The notes under the pieces: model-generated
The model's database searches: none
Told to the model about the DNA's origin: nothing
Seen by the model: only the letters and a program-made list of their open reading frames with translations
In this document: piece after piece, positions 1-8,471 of the stretch
Layout: every line of letters begins with the position of its first letter
How positions within the stretch are numbered: position 1 is the stretch's first letter
Position numbers and translations under genes: made by a program
NCBI GenBank assembly: GCA_030590865.1
Contig: JAUVCD010000007.1
Span: 1 to 34,005, forward strand
DNA from: Myxococcales bacterium
GTDB taxonomy: Bacteria > Myxococcota_A > Polyangia > Polyangiales > Polyangiaceae
Length of the DNA stretch: 34,005 nt
Reading direction: 5' to 3'

Positions 1-1257
1 CTGGATAGCAACCTGACCTGTGAGTACCCCTGTCTGGCCACCGGCTCGGAGGTTTGCGACAATCTCGACAACGACTGTAACGGCCAAACGGACGAGGGGC
101 TCACGGCGCCTGCTCCGACCCAGGTCTGCGGCGTGGCACCGGCGGCGACCCGGCCTGAGTGCACCACCGGCGTGACGGTGGCGTGCCAGGGCGGCACCTG
201 GCAGTGCACTTTCCCCAACGGGGTGTGCAATCCCACCTGCGCCGGCGCCACCGAGATCTGCGACACGCTGGACAACAACTGTAACGGCAGCTTCAACGAG
301 AACGTGCCGGACTTCGGTTTGCCCTGCGTCAGCGACGGCGGCCTGCCTTATCCAGGCCACGGCGCCTGCCAGACCTCGGGCACCATGGTCTGCAATGGGC
401 CGTCCGCCACCGTCTGCAGCGCCGTCAAGGATAACTGCCTGAACCTGCCAGGCGCTTGCGTGGAGGAGTGCGACGGTGTCGACAACGACTGCGACACCTT
501 CGTGGACGAGGACAAGTGGACCGACATGGCCAACGCCAACGACGGCTACTTCGTCAAGCCGGCGGTGACCCAGGTCAACTCGGGTCACTGGATCTTCAGC
601 TACGAGGCGAGCCGTCCGAATGCCACGACGACCAGCGCCGGGACCGGCAGCGGCTATCATTGCGCTTCGGGCTGCGGCAGCAACGCTAGCGGCACCATCC
701 CAGTGGCCCCACCGGGTGAGCCGCTGGAAGGGACGCTCGCCTGCTCAGTGCCCAACCGGCTGCCCTGGTTCAACGCCTCGGCCGTCGAGGTGGAACAGAC
801 CTGCGACGCCCTCGGCGGCTTCGTCTGCGAGCTGCCCGACTGGCAGGATGCCTGCGAGGCGCAATTCAACTGTGACTGGGGCTACAACCCCAACACCGCC
901 AGCTGCCAGGCCTTGGCCACAGGCACCAAGTATTGCAACCTCCACGCCTTCGACTTCGAGGGTGGCACCAGCGGCATTCAAGACGGCCTGCTGGTCACTG
1001 CCTCGGGTCAGCTGCAGAATTGCTGGGCCGATTGGGCTGGCATCTACAGCAACACCGAGGTTGCCATCTTCGACATCACCGGCAACCTGCGGGAGATCAC
1101 CAAGGTGGGCAGCAACGTCTATCCCTTGATGGGCGGCGCCTTCAACTCGCCTAGCGAGTACGGCGCCACCTGCGATTTTGACTACTACGTCGTCGAGCAG
1201 GACTTCAAGCTGCTCGACACGGGCTATCGCTGCTGCTTCGGCAGCGATCCGCGGTAG
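1..1257 (+). CDS. MopE-type Cys-rich metal-binding repeat protein with C-terminal FGE/SUMF1-like domain (5' partial)
   Basis: The frame is open from base 1, so the true start lies outside the window; 418 residues are visible. Three CDxxDNxC-type motifs are seen (about nt 46-99, 256-306 and 466-513: EVCDNLDNDCNG, EICDTLDNNCNG, EECDGVDNDCD). This is the putative metal-binding repeat named after MopE and is common in secreted myxobacterial proteins. From about nt 530 the protein changes to a fold resembling the formylglycine-generating-enzyme family: an LPDWQDACE segment stands where the family has LPTEAEWE, then ITGNLREI for GNVWEW, then GGAF and a final GYRCCF for GFRC. The abundance of Cys implies export and disulfides. 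Enzymatic activity is doubtful, because this fold is often used as a binding domain. Metal binding is inferred from the family only. A strong hairpin terminator follows the stop. Confidence 0.85.
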   Translation: MDSNLTCEYPCLATGSEVCDNLDNDCNGQTDEGLTAPAPTQVCGVAPAATRPECTTGVTVACQGGTWQCTFPNGVCNPTCAGATEICDTLDNNCNGSFNENVPDFGLPCVSDGGLPYPGHGACQTSGTMVCNGPSATVCSAVKDNCLNLPGACVEECDGVDNDCDTFVDEDKWTDMANANDGYFVKPAVTQVNSGHWIFSYEASRPNATTTSAGTGSGYHCASGCGSNASGTIPVAPPGEPLEGTLACSVPNRLPWFNASAVEVEQTCDALGGFVCELPDWQDACEAQFNCDWGYNPNTASCQALATGTKYCNLHAFDFEGGTSGIQDGLLVTASGQLQNCWADWAGIYSNTEVAIFDITGNLREITKVGSNVYPLMGGAFNSPSEYGATCDFDYYVVEQDFKLLDTGYRCCFGSDPR

Positions 1258-1292
1258 GGCAGGCGGCGCGTCAACCTACCGAAGCTGGGAGG

Positions 1293-1319
1293 CGCCCGCC
1301 TCGGCGGGCGTTCTCTCTT
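1293..1319 (+). terminator. Rho-independent terminator after the MopE/FGE gene
   Basis: CGCCCGCC (1293-1300) pairs perfectly with GGCGGGCG (1303-1310), and a T-rich run (TTCTCTCTT) follows. It lies 36 nt after the stop codon on the same strand. Confidence 0.75.
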
Positions 1320-1397
1320 GCTAAGTCTGCGTGGCTTCTGCTAAAAAGCCGCCCCCAATGGGCTCTCTGGGCCCGAGCCTCTGCGGAGAATTGAATC

Positions 1398-1745
1398 ATG
1401 AGCACGCCCCTCGCCACTGCCAAGGAGCGCTTCGAGAGCAAAGAGAAGCTCGTCGTGGCCGTCCAAGAACTGATGACTGAGGACCTGTGGGTGTCGCGAC
1501 TCAGCAAGGACCGAGGCGGCGCCCGAGACATCAAGCACGTCTCGAACGCAAAGCTCCTGAAGCTGCACGCCCTCTTGACCCAGGTCAAAGAAGAGTTCGG
1601 CACCCGGACCAAGCTGATTGACGCCATCCTCGAGCTCGAGGGGCACAGCAAGGACGAGGGCTACCGCGCCCGGCTCGAGCCCTATCCGGTGCCTCGCCTC
1701 TACGATCTGCACCAGAGCGCGAAGCGGCGCGCCAAGCGCTCGTAG
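1398..1745 (+). CDS. Small basic hypothetical protein with two internal repeats
   Basis: This 115-residue protein has no recognised enzymatic motif. It appears to be built from two related halves: residues about 9-28 (KERFESKEKLVVAVQEL) align with about 65-82 (KEEFGTRTKLIDAILEL), and each is followed by a K/R-rich stretch ending in a KLLKLHALL- or RLYDLHQSA-like helix. The sequence is charged, with no signal peptide or membrane segment, so it is probably cytoplasmic. The ATG is preceded by GGAG (1385-1388) at 9 nt spacing. The next gene (ccmB-like) starts 16 nt after the stop, so the two are probably co-transcribed. The function is unknown. Confidence 0.75.
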   Translation: MSTPLATAKERFESKEKLVVAVQELMTEDLWVSRLSKDRGGARDIKHVSNAKLLKLHALLTQVKEEFGTRTKLIDAILELEGHSKDEGYRARLEPYPVPRLYDLHQSAKRRAKRS

Positions 1746-1761
1746 CGTCCGGAGCGCGGCC

Positions 1762-2508
1762 GTGGCAGTCCTGGACGCCATGGGGCGCTCCGCCAACGCC
1801 CAGCCGCAAGAGCCCGTGACTCGGGTTACCTTGGGTTGGGCCCATCAGGCTTGGCTCATCTTTCACAAGGACGTGAAGCTCGAGCTGAGCACCGGTGAGG
1901 TCGTGACCACCAGCGGCTTTTTTGCGGTCTTGGTGGTCATCATCGCCTCGCTGTCCTTCTACTCGGGACACGACGCCAGCGTGCAAGTCGCGCCTGGCGT
2001 CATCTGGGTCGCCGTGGCCTTCGCCTCCGTGCTGGCGCTGAGCCGCACTTGGCAGCGGGAGCGAGAGAATGATGCGCTCAGCGGTCTGTTGGCTCTGCCC
2101 GTCAGTCGGAGCGCCATCTTTGCGGGCAAGGCGCTCGCGTTGCTCTCCTTCATTTTGGTCATCGAGCTGCTGGTGATCCCCACAACGGCCATTCTGTTTG
2201 ATCTCAGCCTGGTGGAGACCGCACCGGGGCTGGTGCTCCTGTGTCTCGGCGCCACCCCTGGGATCGCCGCTGCCGGGACTCTGTTCGGCGCCATGACCGT
2301 GCGTACCGCCACACGAGATTTGGTACTCGCCAGCGTGCTTTTTCCGCTGCTCGCTCCGACGTTGCTCGCCGCGGTAGCCGGGACCCGAGCCCTGTTCGGA
2401 GGGGCCTCCCTGATCGAGCTCGGCGACTATTTTCAACTGATGGGAGCCTTCGCCGTGCTCTTCATCGTCGGTGGGCTGGGCCTGTTTGCGACCTTGATCG
2501 AAGCCTAG
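1762..2508 (+). CDS. ccmB: Heme exporter protein CcmB-like ABC permease
   Basis: This is a 248-residue, six-helix membrane protein. Hydrophobic segments lie at about residues 53-67, 79-95, 124-146, 155-180, 187-208 and 226-246. Features of the CcmB family are visible: a segment around residues 79-100 with IWVAVAF and ALSRTWQRERE, then an ALPVSRSAIFAGK loop, and the length is close to the usual ~220-230. CcmB is the permease of the CcmAB complex that acts in cytochrome c maturation (releasing holo-CcmE). A GTG at 1762 was chosen because GGAG (1751-1754) sits 7 nt upstream; an ATG at 1780 is possible but has no ribosome site. No ccmA, ccmC or ccmE is nearby: the flanks are a small unknown gene and nadD, so its ATPase partner must be elsewhere. 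The product name is confident; the role in this organism is inferred. Confidence 0.8.
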   Translation: MAVLDAMGRSANAQPQEPVTRVTLGWAHQAWLIFHKDVKLELSTGEVVTTSGFFAVLVVIIASLSFYSGHDASVQVAPGVIWVAVAFASVLALSRTWQRERENDALSGLLALPVSRSAIFAGKALALLSFILVIELLVIPTTAILFDLSLVETAPGLVLLCLGATPGIAAAGTLFGAMTVRTATRDLVLASVLFPLLAPTLLAAVAGTRALFGGASLIELGDYFQLMGAFAVLFIVGGLGLFATLIEA

Positions 2509-2600
2509 CTCGTCTCATCTCAGACTGCCTCAGACCCGCTGGAAGCTCGACACAGTCCACAACTGACGGTCCCAGATCTCTGGTCGCGGCGACGCTATTG

Positions 2601-2630
2601 TTGGTGGGCGCCCGGCCCGGCGCTGATACT
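2601..2630 (+). promoter_or_regulatory. Possible promoter of nadD giving a near-leaderless transcript
   Basis: TTGGTG (2601-2606) and GATACT (2625-2630, preceded by T) are 18 nt apart. Initiation about 7 nt downstream would place the first base within 1-3 nt of the nadD ATG at 2639, which has no Shine-Dalgarno sequence. This is pattern matching only. Confidence 0.35.
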
Positions 2631-2638
2631 GTGTCGTC

Positions 2639-3211
2639 ATGACGCAGCAAGCGCGCGTCGGCGTCTTTGGCGGCAGCTTCAACCCTCCTCACGTGGGACA
2701 CGTGCTTGCGGCTGCCTATCTGCTCAGCGTACAGGCTGTCGATCTGCTGCTCGTCATCCCGGTGTTTCGCCACCCCTTTGCCAAACAGCTGGCGCCCTAC
2801 CAGGATCGTCTGGCGATGTGCCAGCTGGCCATGGAGTGGCTGCCTTCGGTGGAGGTCTCGGACATCGAAAGGCGGCTCGGTGGGGAAAGCCGCACGCTGG
2901 CCACCATCGAGGCGTTGCTGCAGGAGGAGCCCAATCGGGCCCTTCGTCTGATCATTGGCGCCGATGTGCTCAAAGACCGAGAGAGCTGGCATCGGTTCGA
3001 CCAAATCGCCGAGCTCGCGCCTCCGCTCATCTTGGGGCGAGCTGGCGTCGATCATCCCGAGGCCCCCGCTGCGGTGCTGCCCGCGGTGTCGAGCACCCAG
3101 ATTCGTGACCTGGTCGCTGGCGGCCACATCGCTGATTGCGGCGCGCTGTTGCCCGCGGCGGTGCAGCGCTATCTGGTTGAGCACCACCTCTATCGGGGAG
3201 CTCGGTCGTGA
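2639..3211 (+). CDS. nadD: Nicotinate-nucleotide adenylyltransferase
   Basis: NadD transfers AMP from ATP to nicotinic acid mononucleotide to give deamido-NAD, the penultimate step of NAD synthesis, in the cytoplasm. This 190-residue protein has the nucleotidylyltransferase signature GGSFNPPHVGH (residues 11-21, with the HxGH pair), the central LIIGADVL (104-111) and the C-terminal SSTQIR (151-156) that binds ATP phosphates. The length is normal for the family. The stop codon overlaps the start of the next gene (GTGA at 3208-3211), so that gene is translationally coupled. No ribosome site is visible before the ATG; leaderless expression is possible. Confidence 0.95.
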   Translation: MTQQARVGVFGGSFNPPHVGHVLAAAYLLSVQAVDLLLVIPVFRHPFAKQLAPYQDRLAMCQLAMEWLPSVEVSDIERRLGGESRTLATIEALLQEEPNRALRLIIGADVLKDRESWHRFDQIAELAPPLILGRAGVDHPEAPAAVLPAVSSTQIRDLVAGGHIADCGALLPAAVQRYLVEHHLYRGARS

Positions 3212-4065
3212 CGCTGGGCGACGTGGTCATCATCGGTGCCGGGACGGTGGGGTCTGTCTTGGCTCGAGGCCTTCGAAAAGCAGGCTTGGCGGTCAAGCTG
3301 CGTCCCCTTCGCCGGGGGCTGCCCAAGCGGCGGGTAGAGGCCGATCTGGTCGTGTTGGCGGTGCGTGACGGTGAGATTGCCCAGGTGGCAGACCGGCTGG
3401 CGTCCGCGGACCTCTTGGGCCACCGACGGCGCACCGTTGGGGTGGTCCACTGTGCAGGCGCCCTCGGCCCTGAAGTCTTGGCGCCGCTGCGAGCGCCCCG
3501 GGTGGCGGTGGCCCAGATGCACCCCTTGTTGTCCTTTGCCGACCGGCAGGCGCCCCCACAGCTTCGCGGTGGCTACGTCCACGTCACCGGAGACAGGCCG
3601 GCTCGCCGGCTGGCAACTCAGGCCTGTCGGGCCTTGGAGATGAAGCCGGTCACTATCGAGGGGCTCGATCTCGCCCTGTACCACGCTGCGGCTGCGCTCT
3701 TGGCCAACGGCGCGGTCGCCTTGGTCGGCTCGGCTCAGGCAGCGCTCGAGACCGCTGGCGCCGATCCAGATCTCGCTGGCGCTATGCTGGCACCGCTGTT
3801 GCGCAGCGTAGCGGAGAACGTGGCGCGCCTCGGTTTGCCGGCTGCCCTGACCGGGCCGGTACGGCGCGGCGATCTGGGGGCCGTGCGTGCTCATCTCGCT
3901 CGGCTCAGTGCGAAAACGCCCGGGCAGGTGGCGCTCTACCAGGTCCTGACCACCGCTCAAGTGCCGCTGGCACGGGCGCTTGCTGGGGCGTCGAACGAAG
4001 GCCCAAATGAAGGGGCAGCGGAAAAGTACGACGCCATCGCCAAGCTGCTGTCCGATTCCCGCTGA
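3208..4065 (+). CDS. Rossmann-fold / DUF2520 domain protein
   Basis: This 285-residue protein begins with a dinucleotide-binding fold (residues 6-22, VVIIGAGTVGSVLARGL; GxGxxG glycines intact). The second part is helical and matches the layout of DUF2520 proteins, which resemble 6-phosphogluconate-dehydrogenase-like reductases: HCAGAL near residue 87, MHPLLSF near 112 and a long helical region containing YHAAAALLANG near residue 160. The family is widespread and often annotated as an NADP oxidoreductase-like protein, but its substrate is not established. The GTG start overlaps the nadD stop and is preceded by GGGGAG (3195-3200), supporting this start and coupling. Linkage to NAD synthesis fits a nucleotide-dependent enzyme. 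Confidence 0.82.
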   Translation: MTLGDVVIIGAGTVGSVLARGLRKAGLAVKLRPLRRGLPKRRVEADLVVLAVRDGEIAQVADRLASADLLGHRRRTVGVVHCAGALGPEVLAPLRAPRVAVAQMHPLLSFADRQAPPQLRGGYVHVTGDRPARRLATQACRALEMKPVTIEGLDLALYHAAAALLANGAVALVGSAQAALETAGADPDLAGAMLAPLLRSVAENVARLGLPAALTGPVRRGDLGAVRAHLARLSAKTPGQVALYQVLTTAQVPLARALAGASNEGPNEGAAEKYDAIAKLLSDSR

Positions 4066-4170
4066 GCCAACGCTCCATCTTGGACCAGCCGAGTGTTTGG
4101 GACGGCAATCTGTCGGCATTTCGGCTACAATTCATCACGTTGACGCCCAATCTAGGGGGTAGTCACACGG

Positions 4171-7100
4171 TTGGATTCCATCTTGTCTTCATCCCAAGCC
4201 AAGGTTGTCGCATCAGCGACGGTGGTGCGATCCGAAGGTGTCGCCGCACCGTCGGACCCATCCGTCCCCCGGCAGCAGGCGGACCGACCGCTGTCAGGCT
4301 TCGAGCTGCTCGACGAGCTGGCTCAAGCGCCCCGCGCCTTCGGCACCGTGTCAGTGGCCGTTGACCCAGAGGCCTTCGCACCCCTCGGTCGCCACCTCGC
4401 CCGCCGCTGTCGGCAGACCGGTCGTCGTGCCATCATCGCTGCGGCAGCGCCGGTCGCTGATGTGTGGCAACAGCTCGCGCGGAGCCTCGGGGCCCTCGAG
4501 ACCGCCGCCGGACCGGGAGCGCAAGTTGACGCCATCTCGATTGCCTCCAAGCTGATCCAGGCGGCTAACGGCTGCGTTGCCGTGGTGGCAGAGCATCGCG
4601 CTACCGCTTGGGGTCGCACCCTCAGTCAAGAGCTGAGCCGGCTGGCGGCTGCCCGACAAAACCGACTCTTGCTCATCGTGCTGCGCGCACCGGTTGGTGC
4701 TGGGGCTGCGCTCCCTGAGGTGGCGTCGTCCAACATCGTCGACCGCCAGACTGCTCTCCAGGGGACGGCTGTTCAGGGGATGGGCGTCAGCAGAACGGGA
4801 GGGCTCGACGACCCAGAAGCGCCGCTCGCCATCGAGCTCGAGCTCCGCGGGTTGGCGCCTACCGACGGACGGCGCTGGTGGAGCGCCGTCGTGTCCCAGG
4901 ACGAGTTCGTCAGCCAGTCGCGCTTCGGGCGCCTCGCAGCGCTGGACCGATGGTGGCAGTCCACCCGTGAGCGTCCGGTGGCCGATGAGGCCCGCAGGCC
5001 TCGTCTCAAGGGCGGGCCAGGCAAGTTGCTCGACTATGCCCGAGCTGCGCAGCAGGCGCTCACTGCCGAACAATGCGAGGCGCTGGTGTCCCTCGAGGCC
5101 CGTCAGACGCTCATCGATCGGGGACTGGTCAGCTGCGACGAGAGCGGCACCATCACCGCTCAAGACGGTGCCGCTGGCTGGGCCACCGGGGGCTCGCTGA
5201 CCGCTGCACAGCGGCGTCGGCTGGCCACGGTGCTGGCAGGCCCGGCCGTGGACCAGGCGACCGGAGCGGCTCCGCAGCTAGCGGCAGCCGAGGGCGACCG
5301 CGACCCGTGGTCGATCATCCGGGCATGCGAGCTATGCGCCGAGGTGGGTGATGCGGCCAAGGCGGAGGATTACGCCTTCCAGGCTCTGCGCATGCTCAAC
5401 GACTCGACGGCCCGTCAGGACCTCTGGCTTCGGTGGGATCAAGCGCTTACTGGGCTGGCCGAACGCTGCTGGGCTGATGCGGTCGGGGCTGATTCGGTGG
5501 AGGGTCAGGCCACCCGGCTCGAGCCGCTGCTGCGGAGCGTTGAGGTTGCTCTCCAGCTCGGAGACTGTGACCGGGCCGACGTTTTGGTTCGCCAGGCGAT
5601 GGCCATCGACGGCGAGCGCTTCGACGCGCTCTTGCTTCACGGCCGTTCGAGCACCGCTCGGGGTGACGTCACGACTGCGGCCTTGTCGCTGTCACGGGCG
5701 CTCAGCATCGCTCCGAACACCGCCGACCGCGCCCGCGCCGCGGGGCTGATGGCCACGGTGTGCCAAGCCGGTGGTGACCCAGAACAGGCCGATCGCTACG
5801 CCAAGGAAGCCATCGAGCTTGCTGAGGATGCAGCCACTCGCCTCGAGGGACGCAACGTGGTCGGTAAGCTCGTGCTCGCCCGGGAGGCCTGGGCTGAGGC
5901 GGAGAAGCATTTCGCAACCGACGCCTATGATGCCGCTCTGGCCAGTGAGCGGGAAGCGGAGCTGCGGGCGCGGCTCAATCGAGCCATTGCGGTGCTGTAC
6001 CTCGGGCGCCGCGACCGCGCGCGAACGATGCTCGAAGAGGTGATGGTTGACGGTGAGCGCTACGGCGTTCCGCGGGCGGTGGCCTTCGCCCTGTCCAACC
6101 TCGCCACCATCGCCATCGTGCAACACCAGTATGAGCAAGCCCTCGCTCTATCCGAACGGGCCATCGAGGTTCGGCGGCGGATCGGTGGGCGACTCGGCAT
6201 GGTGCAGCCGATCACCAACTTGGCAGAGCTTCGTCTCCAGTTGGGCCTAGTCGACGAAGCGGAGCAAGGTCTGCGCTTTGGCCTTCACGCCTGTGGTCAG
6301 GACATTCCACTGTCCCGCTACGCCTATTTCGCCAAGGCCTCGGCGTGCATTCACCTGGCTCGGGGCGAGACCGGGCTGGCTGCCAACAAGGTCGCCACGG
6401 CCATCAGCGGCGCCACTAGCTCGGGCGATCGTGCCGTCTTGGCCCAATGCCACCGCATCAGCGTGCGCATCGCGCTGGACGATGGCGATGTCGCCCAGGC
6501 CGAGTCGGCGCTGTCGCAGGCTGCCACCCTGCGCCACACCACCTTTGGTGAGGCCGAGCTCGCGGTGCTCAAGGCCATGTGCGAGCGGGCCTCTGGCGGA
6601 CCGGTGCTCGACGCGGCCCGGGACGCCTTGAAGCTGGCCCAGCGGGCCGACGATCCCGAGTCGATCCGGGACGCCCATGTGCTGCTACACCACGCTCACC
6701 ATGTTGCCGGTGACGAGCCAGCTGCCGAGAGCCACCTTCACCGTGCGCTGGCAGAACGGGATCGAGTCGCTGCTGCCCTGCCCAGCGCGCTGAGGGGTCG
6801 CTATCTCGCCCGGCGCGAGCTGGCCGAGCTCCAAGAGATCGAGACCGGCGCCAGCAGCGCCCACTCTGCTGCCCACTCTGCTGCCCACTCCGCTGCCCAT
6901 TTCGCCAGCGCTGGCGTCAGCTTGGCTGCTAGGCCAGCGGCCCGGCCGCGCCGCGAGGCTACCGCCGCCCGCCGCCGCCGGATGGTTGGCGACAGTCCGC
7001 CCATGCGTTCGCTACGGGCGACCATCACGCGAATTGCCGGCACCGACGCTACCGTGCTGATCACCGGCCAGACCGGCACGGGCAAAGAGCTGGTGGCCGA

Positions 7101-8049
7101 AGCCGTTCACCGAGCCAGCACGCGCCGGACCGGACCGTTGGTCAAGGTCAACTGCGCAGCCCTCGTCGAGACCCTGCTGCTCAGTGAGCTGTTCGGCCAC
7201 GAAAAAGGCGCGTTCACTGGCGCATCTGCTCGCCATCGAGGTCGCTTCGAGGTTGCCGAGGGCGGCACCCTGTTCCTCGACGAAATCGGCGACATCTCCC
7301 CACGCACTCAGGTCGCCCTGCTGCGGGTGCTGCAAGACGGTACCTTCGAGCGAGTGGGCGGCTGCACCCAGCTGCACGCCAACGTCCGCATCGTCTGCGC
7401 CACCCACCGGGACCTGAAGGCTCTGGTGGAGCGGGGCGAATTCCGCGAGGACCTGTACTACCGGCTCTGTGGCGTGGCCCTCGAGGTGCCACCGCTGTGC
7501 GAGCGTCTGGGGGATCTGCCCGGCTTGGCAGAAGCGCTGCTCGCCGAGGCCCAGCGGTCCAGCGGCATCGAGAATAGGCCGGTCAGCCAAGCGGCGCTTC
7601 AGGCGTTGAGCCGTCACCGCTGGCCAGGCAATGTTCGAGAGTTGGAAAACGGCCTTCGGGTCGCGGCGCTGTTCGCCGTCGGCCCGGCGATCGAGCTCAG
7701 CGACTTCACGGAGAACGTCGAAGGGCTGCGCCATCTCGCTGAGCTTCCCCCGCCGAGCGATGGCGCCCTGAGCGTCGCGGCCCGAGATTCACTGTCTGGT
7801 GGCCTGACTAGCGACACCATCCCACCTGCCTCCAGGTCCACCGATCTGGTCTATGCGGAGGTCCGCGGGGGCACCAAACTCGCGGACATGAAGCGGCGGC
7901 TAGAGCAGGAATGCATCGCCAGAGCGCTAGTCGAGAGCGGCGGTAACATCACCCGCGCGGCAGCAATTCTGGGCATGAAGCGTCCACGGCTGTCACAATT
8001 GGTGAAGCAGTATGATCTTGCCAGTGTGTTGGAGGACATCAAGTCATGA
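4171..8049 (+). CDS. TPR-containing sigma-54-dependent transcriptional activator
   Basis: This 1292-residue regulator ends in a sigma-54 AAA+ domain (about residues 938-1175): Walker A GQTGTGKE (966-973), GAFTGA (1013-1018, the sigma-54 contact loop), a [11 protein letters not shown] Walker B and an [11 protein letters not shown] segment. A Fis-type helix-turn-helix closes the protein (about 1250-1285). There is no receiver domain. Residues about 380-880 are helical repeats of TPR type with many Ala pairs. Residues about 50-180 look like an NTPase core that has lost its Walker A, similar in layout to STAND regulators. A SAAH repeat linker (about 896-911) separates sensor from AAA+ domain. The start is TTG, with AGGGGG (4154-4159) 11 nt upstream; a TACAAT at 4126-4131 may be a -10 box. 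The stop overlaps a mini-ORF start. Target genes are not known. Confidence 0.9.
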   Translation: MDSILSSSQAKVVASATVVRSEGVAAPSDPSVPRQQADRPLSGFELLDELAQAPRAFGTVSVAVDPEAFAPLGRHLARRCRQTGRRAIIAAAAPVADVWQQLARSLGALETAAGPGAQVDAISIASKLIQAANGCVAVVAEHRATAWGRTLSQELSRLAAARQNRLLLIVLRAPVGAGAALPEVASSNIVDRQTALQGTAVQGMGVSRTGGLDDPEAPLAIELELRGLAPTDGRRWWSAVVSQDEFVSQSRFGRLAALDRWWQSTRERPVADEARRPRLKGGPGKLLDYARAAQQALTAEQCEALVSLEARQTLIDRGLVSCDESGTITAQDGAAGWATGGSLTAAQRRRLATVLAGPAVDQATGAAPQLAAAEGDRDPWSIIRACELCAEVGDAAKAEDYAFQALRMLNDSTARQDLWLRWDQALTGLAERCWADAVGADSVEGQATRLEPLLRSVEVALQLGDCDRADVLVRQAMAIDGERFDALLLHGRSSTARGDVTTAALSLSRALSIAPNTADRARAAGLMATVCQAGGDPEQADRYAKEAIELAEDAATRLEGRNVVGKLVLAREAWAEAEKHFATDAYDAALASEREAELRARLNRAIAVLYLGRRDRARTMLEEVMVDGERYGVPRAVAFALSNLATIAIVQHQYEQALALSERAIEVRRRIGGRLGMVQPITNLAELRLQLGLVDEAEQGLRFGLHACGQDIPLSRYAYFAKASACIHLARGETGLAANKVATAISGATSSGDRAVLAQCHRISVRIALDDGDVAQAESALSQAATLRHTTFGEAELAVLKAMCERASGGPVLDAARDALKLAQRADDPESIRDAHVLLHHAHHVAGDEPAAESHLHRALAERDRVAAALPSALRGRYLARRELAELQEIETGASSAHSAAHSAAHSAAHFASAGVSLAARPAARPRREATAARRRRMVGDSPPMRSLRATITRIAGTDATVLITGQTGTGKELVAEAVHRASTRRTGPLVKVNCAALVETLLLSELFGHEKGAFTGASARHRGRFEVAEGGTLFLDEIGDISPRTQVALLRVLQDGTFERVGGCTQLHANVRIVCATHRDLKALVERGEFREDLYYRLCGVALEVPPLCERLGDLPGLAEALLAEAQRSSGIENRPVSQAALQALSRHRWPGNVRELENGLRVAALFAVGPAIELSDFTENVEGLRHLAELPPPSDGALSVAARDSLSGGLTSDTIPPASRSTDLVYAEVRGGTKLADMKRRLEQECIARALVESGGNITRAAAILGMKRPRLSQLVKQYDLASVLEDIKS
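6856..6903 (+). repeat. 12-bp in-frame repeat encoding a SAAH linker
   Basis: About four copies of a 12-bp unit (GCTGCCCACTCT and variants) encode Ser-Ala-Ala-His repeats between the TPR region and the sigma-54 AAA+ domain. It is likely a flexible linker whose copy number may vary between strains. Confidence 0.8.
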
Positions 8050-8109
8050 GTGCCCGGTGCAGCGAGCCGCACGACCCTGCCCCTGTGTTGGAGGACATCG
8101 AGTCATGAG
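8025..8109 (+). repeat. 26-bp direct repeat carrying a ribosome site and ATGA junction
   Basis: Positions 8025-8050 and 8084-8109 are identical over 26 bases except for one A/G change (8041 vs 8100), at an offset of 59 nt. Each copy contains GGAGG (8031-8035; 8090-8094) and ends in ATGAG, where one reading frame stops and the next starts. Confidence 0.9.
8046..8108 (+). CDS. 20-codon mini-ORF linking regulator and lipoprotein
   Basis: The ATG (8046-8048) overlaps the regulator's TGA (8047-8049). The frame runs 20 codons ([20 protein letters not shown]) and its TGA (8106-8108) overlaps the lipoprotein ATG (8105-8107). GGAGG at 8031-8035 lies 10 nt upstream. The last residues VLEDIES mirror the regulator's own C-terminus VLEDIKS, because both are encoded by the same 26-bp repeat in different frames. 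It may be a coupling peptide with no function as a protein, or a by-product of the repeat. Whether it is translated cannot be seen from sequence. Confidence 0.45.
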   Translation: MSARCSEPHDPAPVLEDIES

Positions 8110-8401
8110 CGCATTCAGAGTTGCCTGGCCCATTTATGTCGCTGTGGCGGTCGCGCTTTCCGGCTGTGTTCTGGACACCACCGAGTCCGATAATGGGGAC
8201 CACGAATGGATTGGCGAGGCGCCCCTCGAGCTGGACGCCGTGTCCGGCGGAGGGGATGACGACGGCACCGAAGATCAGCGGCAAGAGACCCACGACGACG
8301 GCTCCACTCAAAGCGAGGAGAACGCCGTGGCCGTCCCTCATGCTGAGCCCGATCCAGAGCCCTGGGATCCAGGCGATGGCACGGGGAGTGACGACGCCTA
8401 G
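8105..8401 (+). CDS. Small, strongly acidic lipoprotein
   Basis: This 98-residue protein has a lipoprotein signal: a hydrophobic stretch and LSGC, with Cys21 as the lipidation site. The mature part (78 residues) holds about 25 Asp/Glu against one Arg and no Lys, with runs such as GGGDDDG and PDPEPWDPGD, so it should be disordered and may bind cations. The ATG at 8105 was chosen because it follows GGAGG at 10 nt and immediately precedes the signal peptide; the same frame is open upstream but without a credible start. It is coupled by ATGA overlap to the mini-ORF. No family is recognised. Its place between a sigma-54 activator and a membrane kinase suggests a cell-surface role in the same pathway (inference). 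Confidence 0.8.
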   Translation: MSAFRVAWPIYVAVAVALSGCVLDTTESDNGDHEWIGEAPLELDAVSGGGDDDGTEDQRQETHDDGSTQSEENAVAVPHAEPDPEPWDPGDGTGSDDA

Positions 8402-8471
8402 CCGGCTTGCCACCAGAGGACGACCTGGCGCCTCGGGCGCTCGGACCGCATCACCAACATAGGCTCCAGGC

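Noticed and set aside
3190-4119. 309-codon minus-strand open frame opposite the DUF2520 gene
   Set aside because: It mirrors the codon pattern of a well-supported gene on the other strand and has no domain; a high-GC artefact.
4103-4131. Complete -35/-10 promoter for the sigma-54 activator
   Set aside because: Only the TACAAT at 4126-4131 is convincing; no -35 box lies at 16-18 nt.
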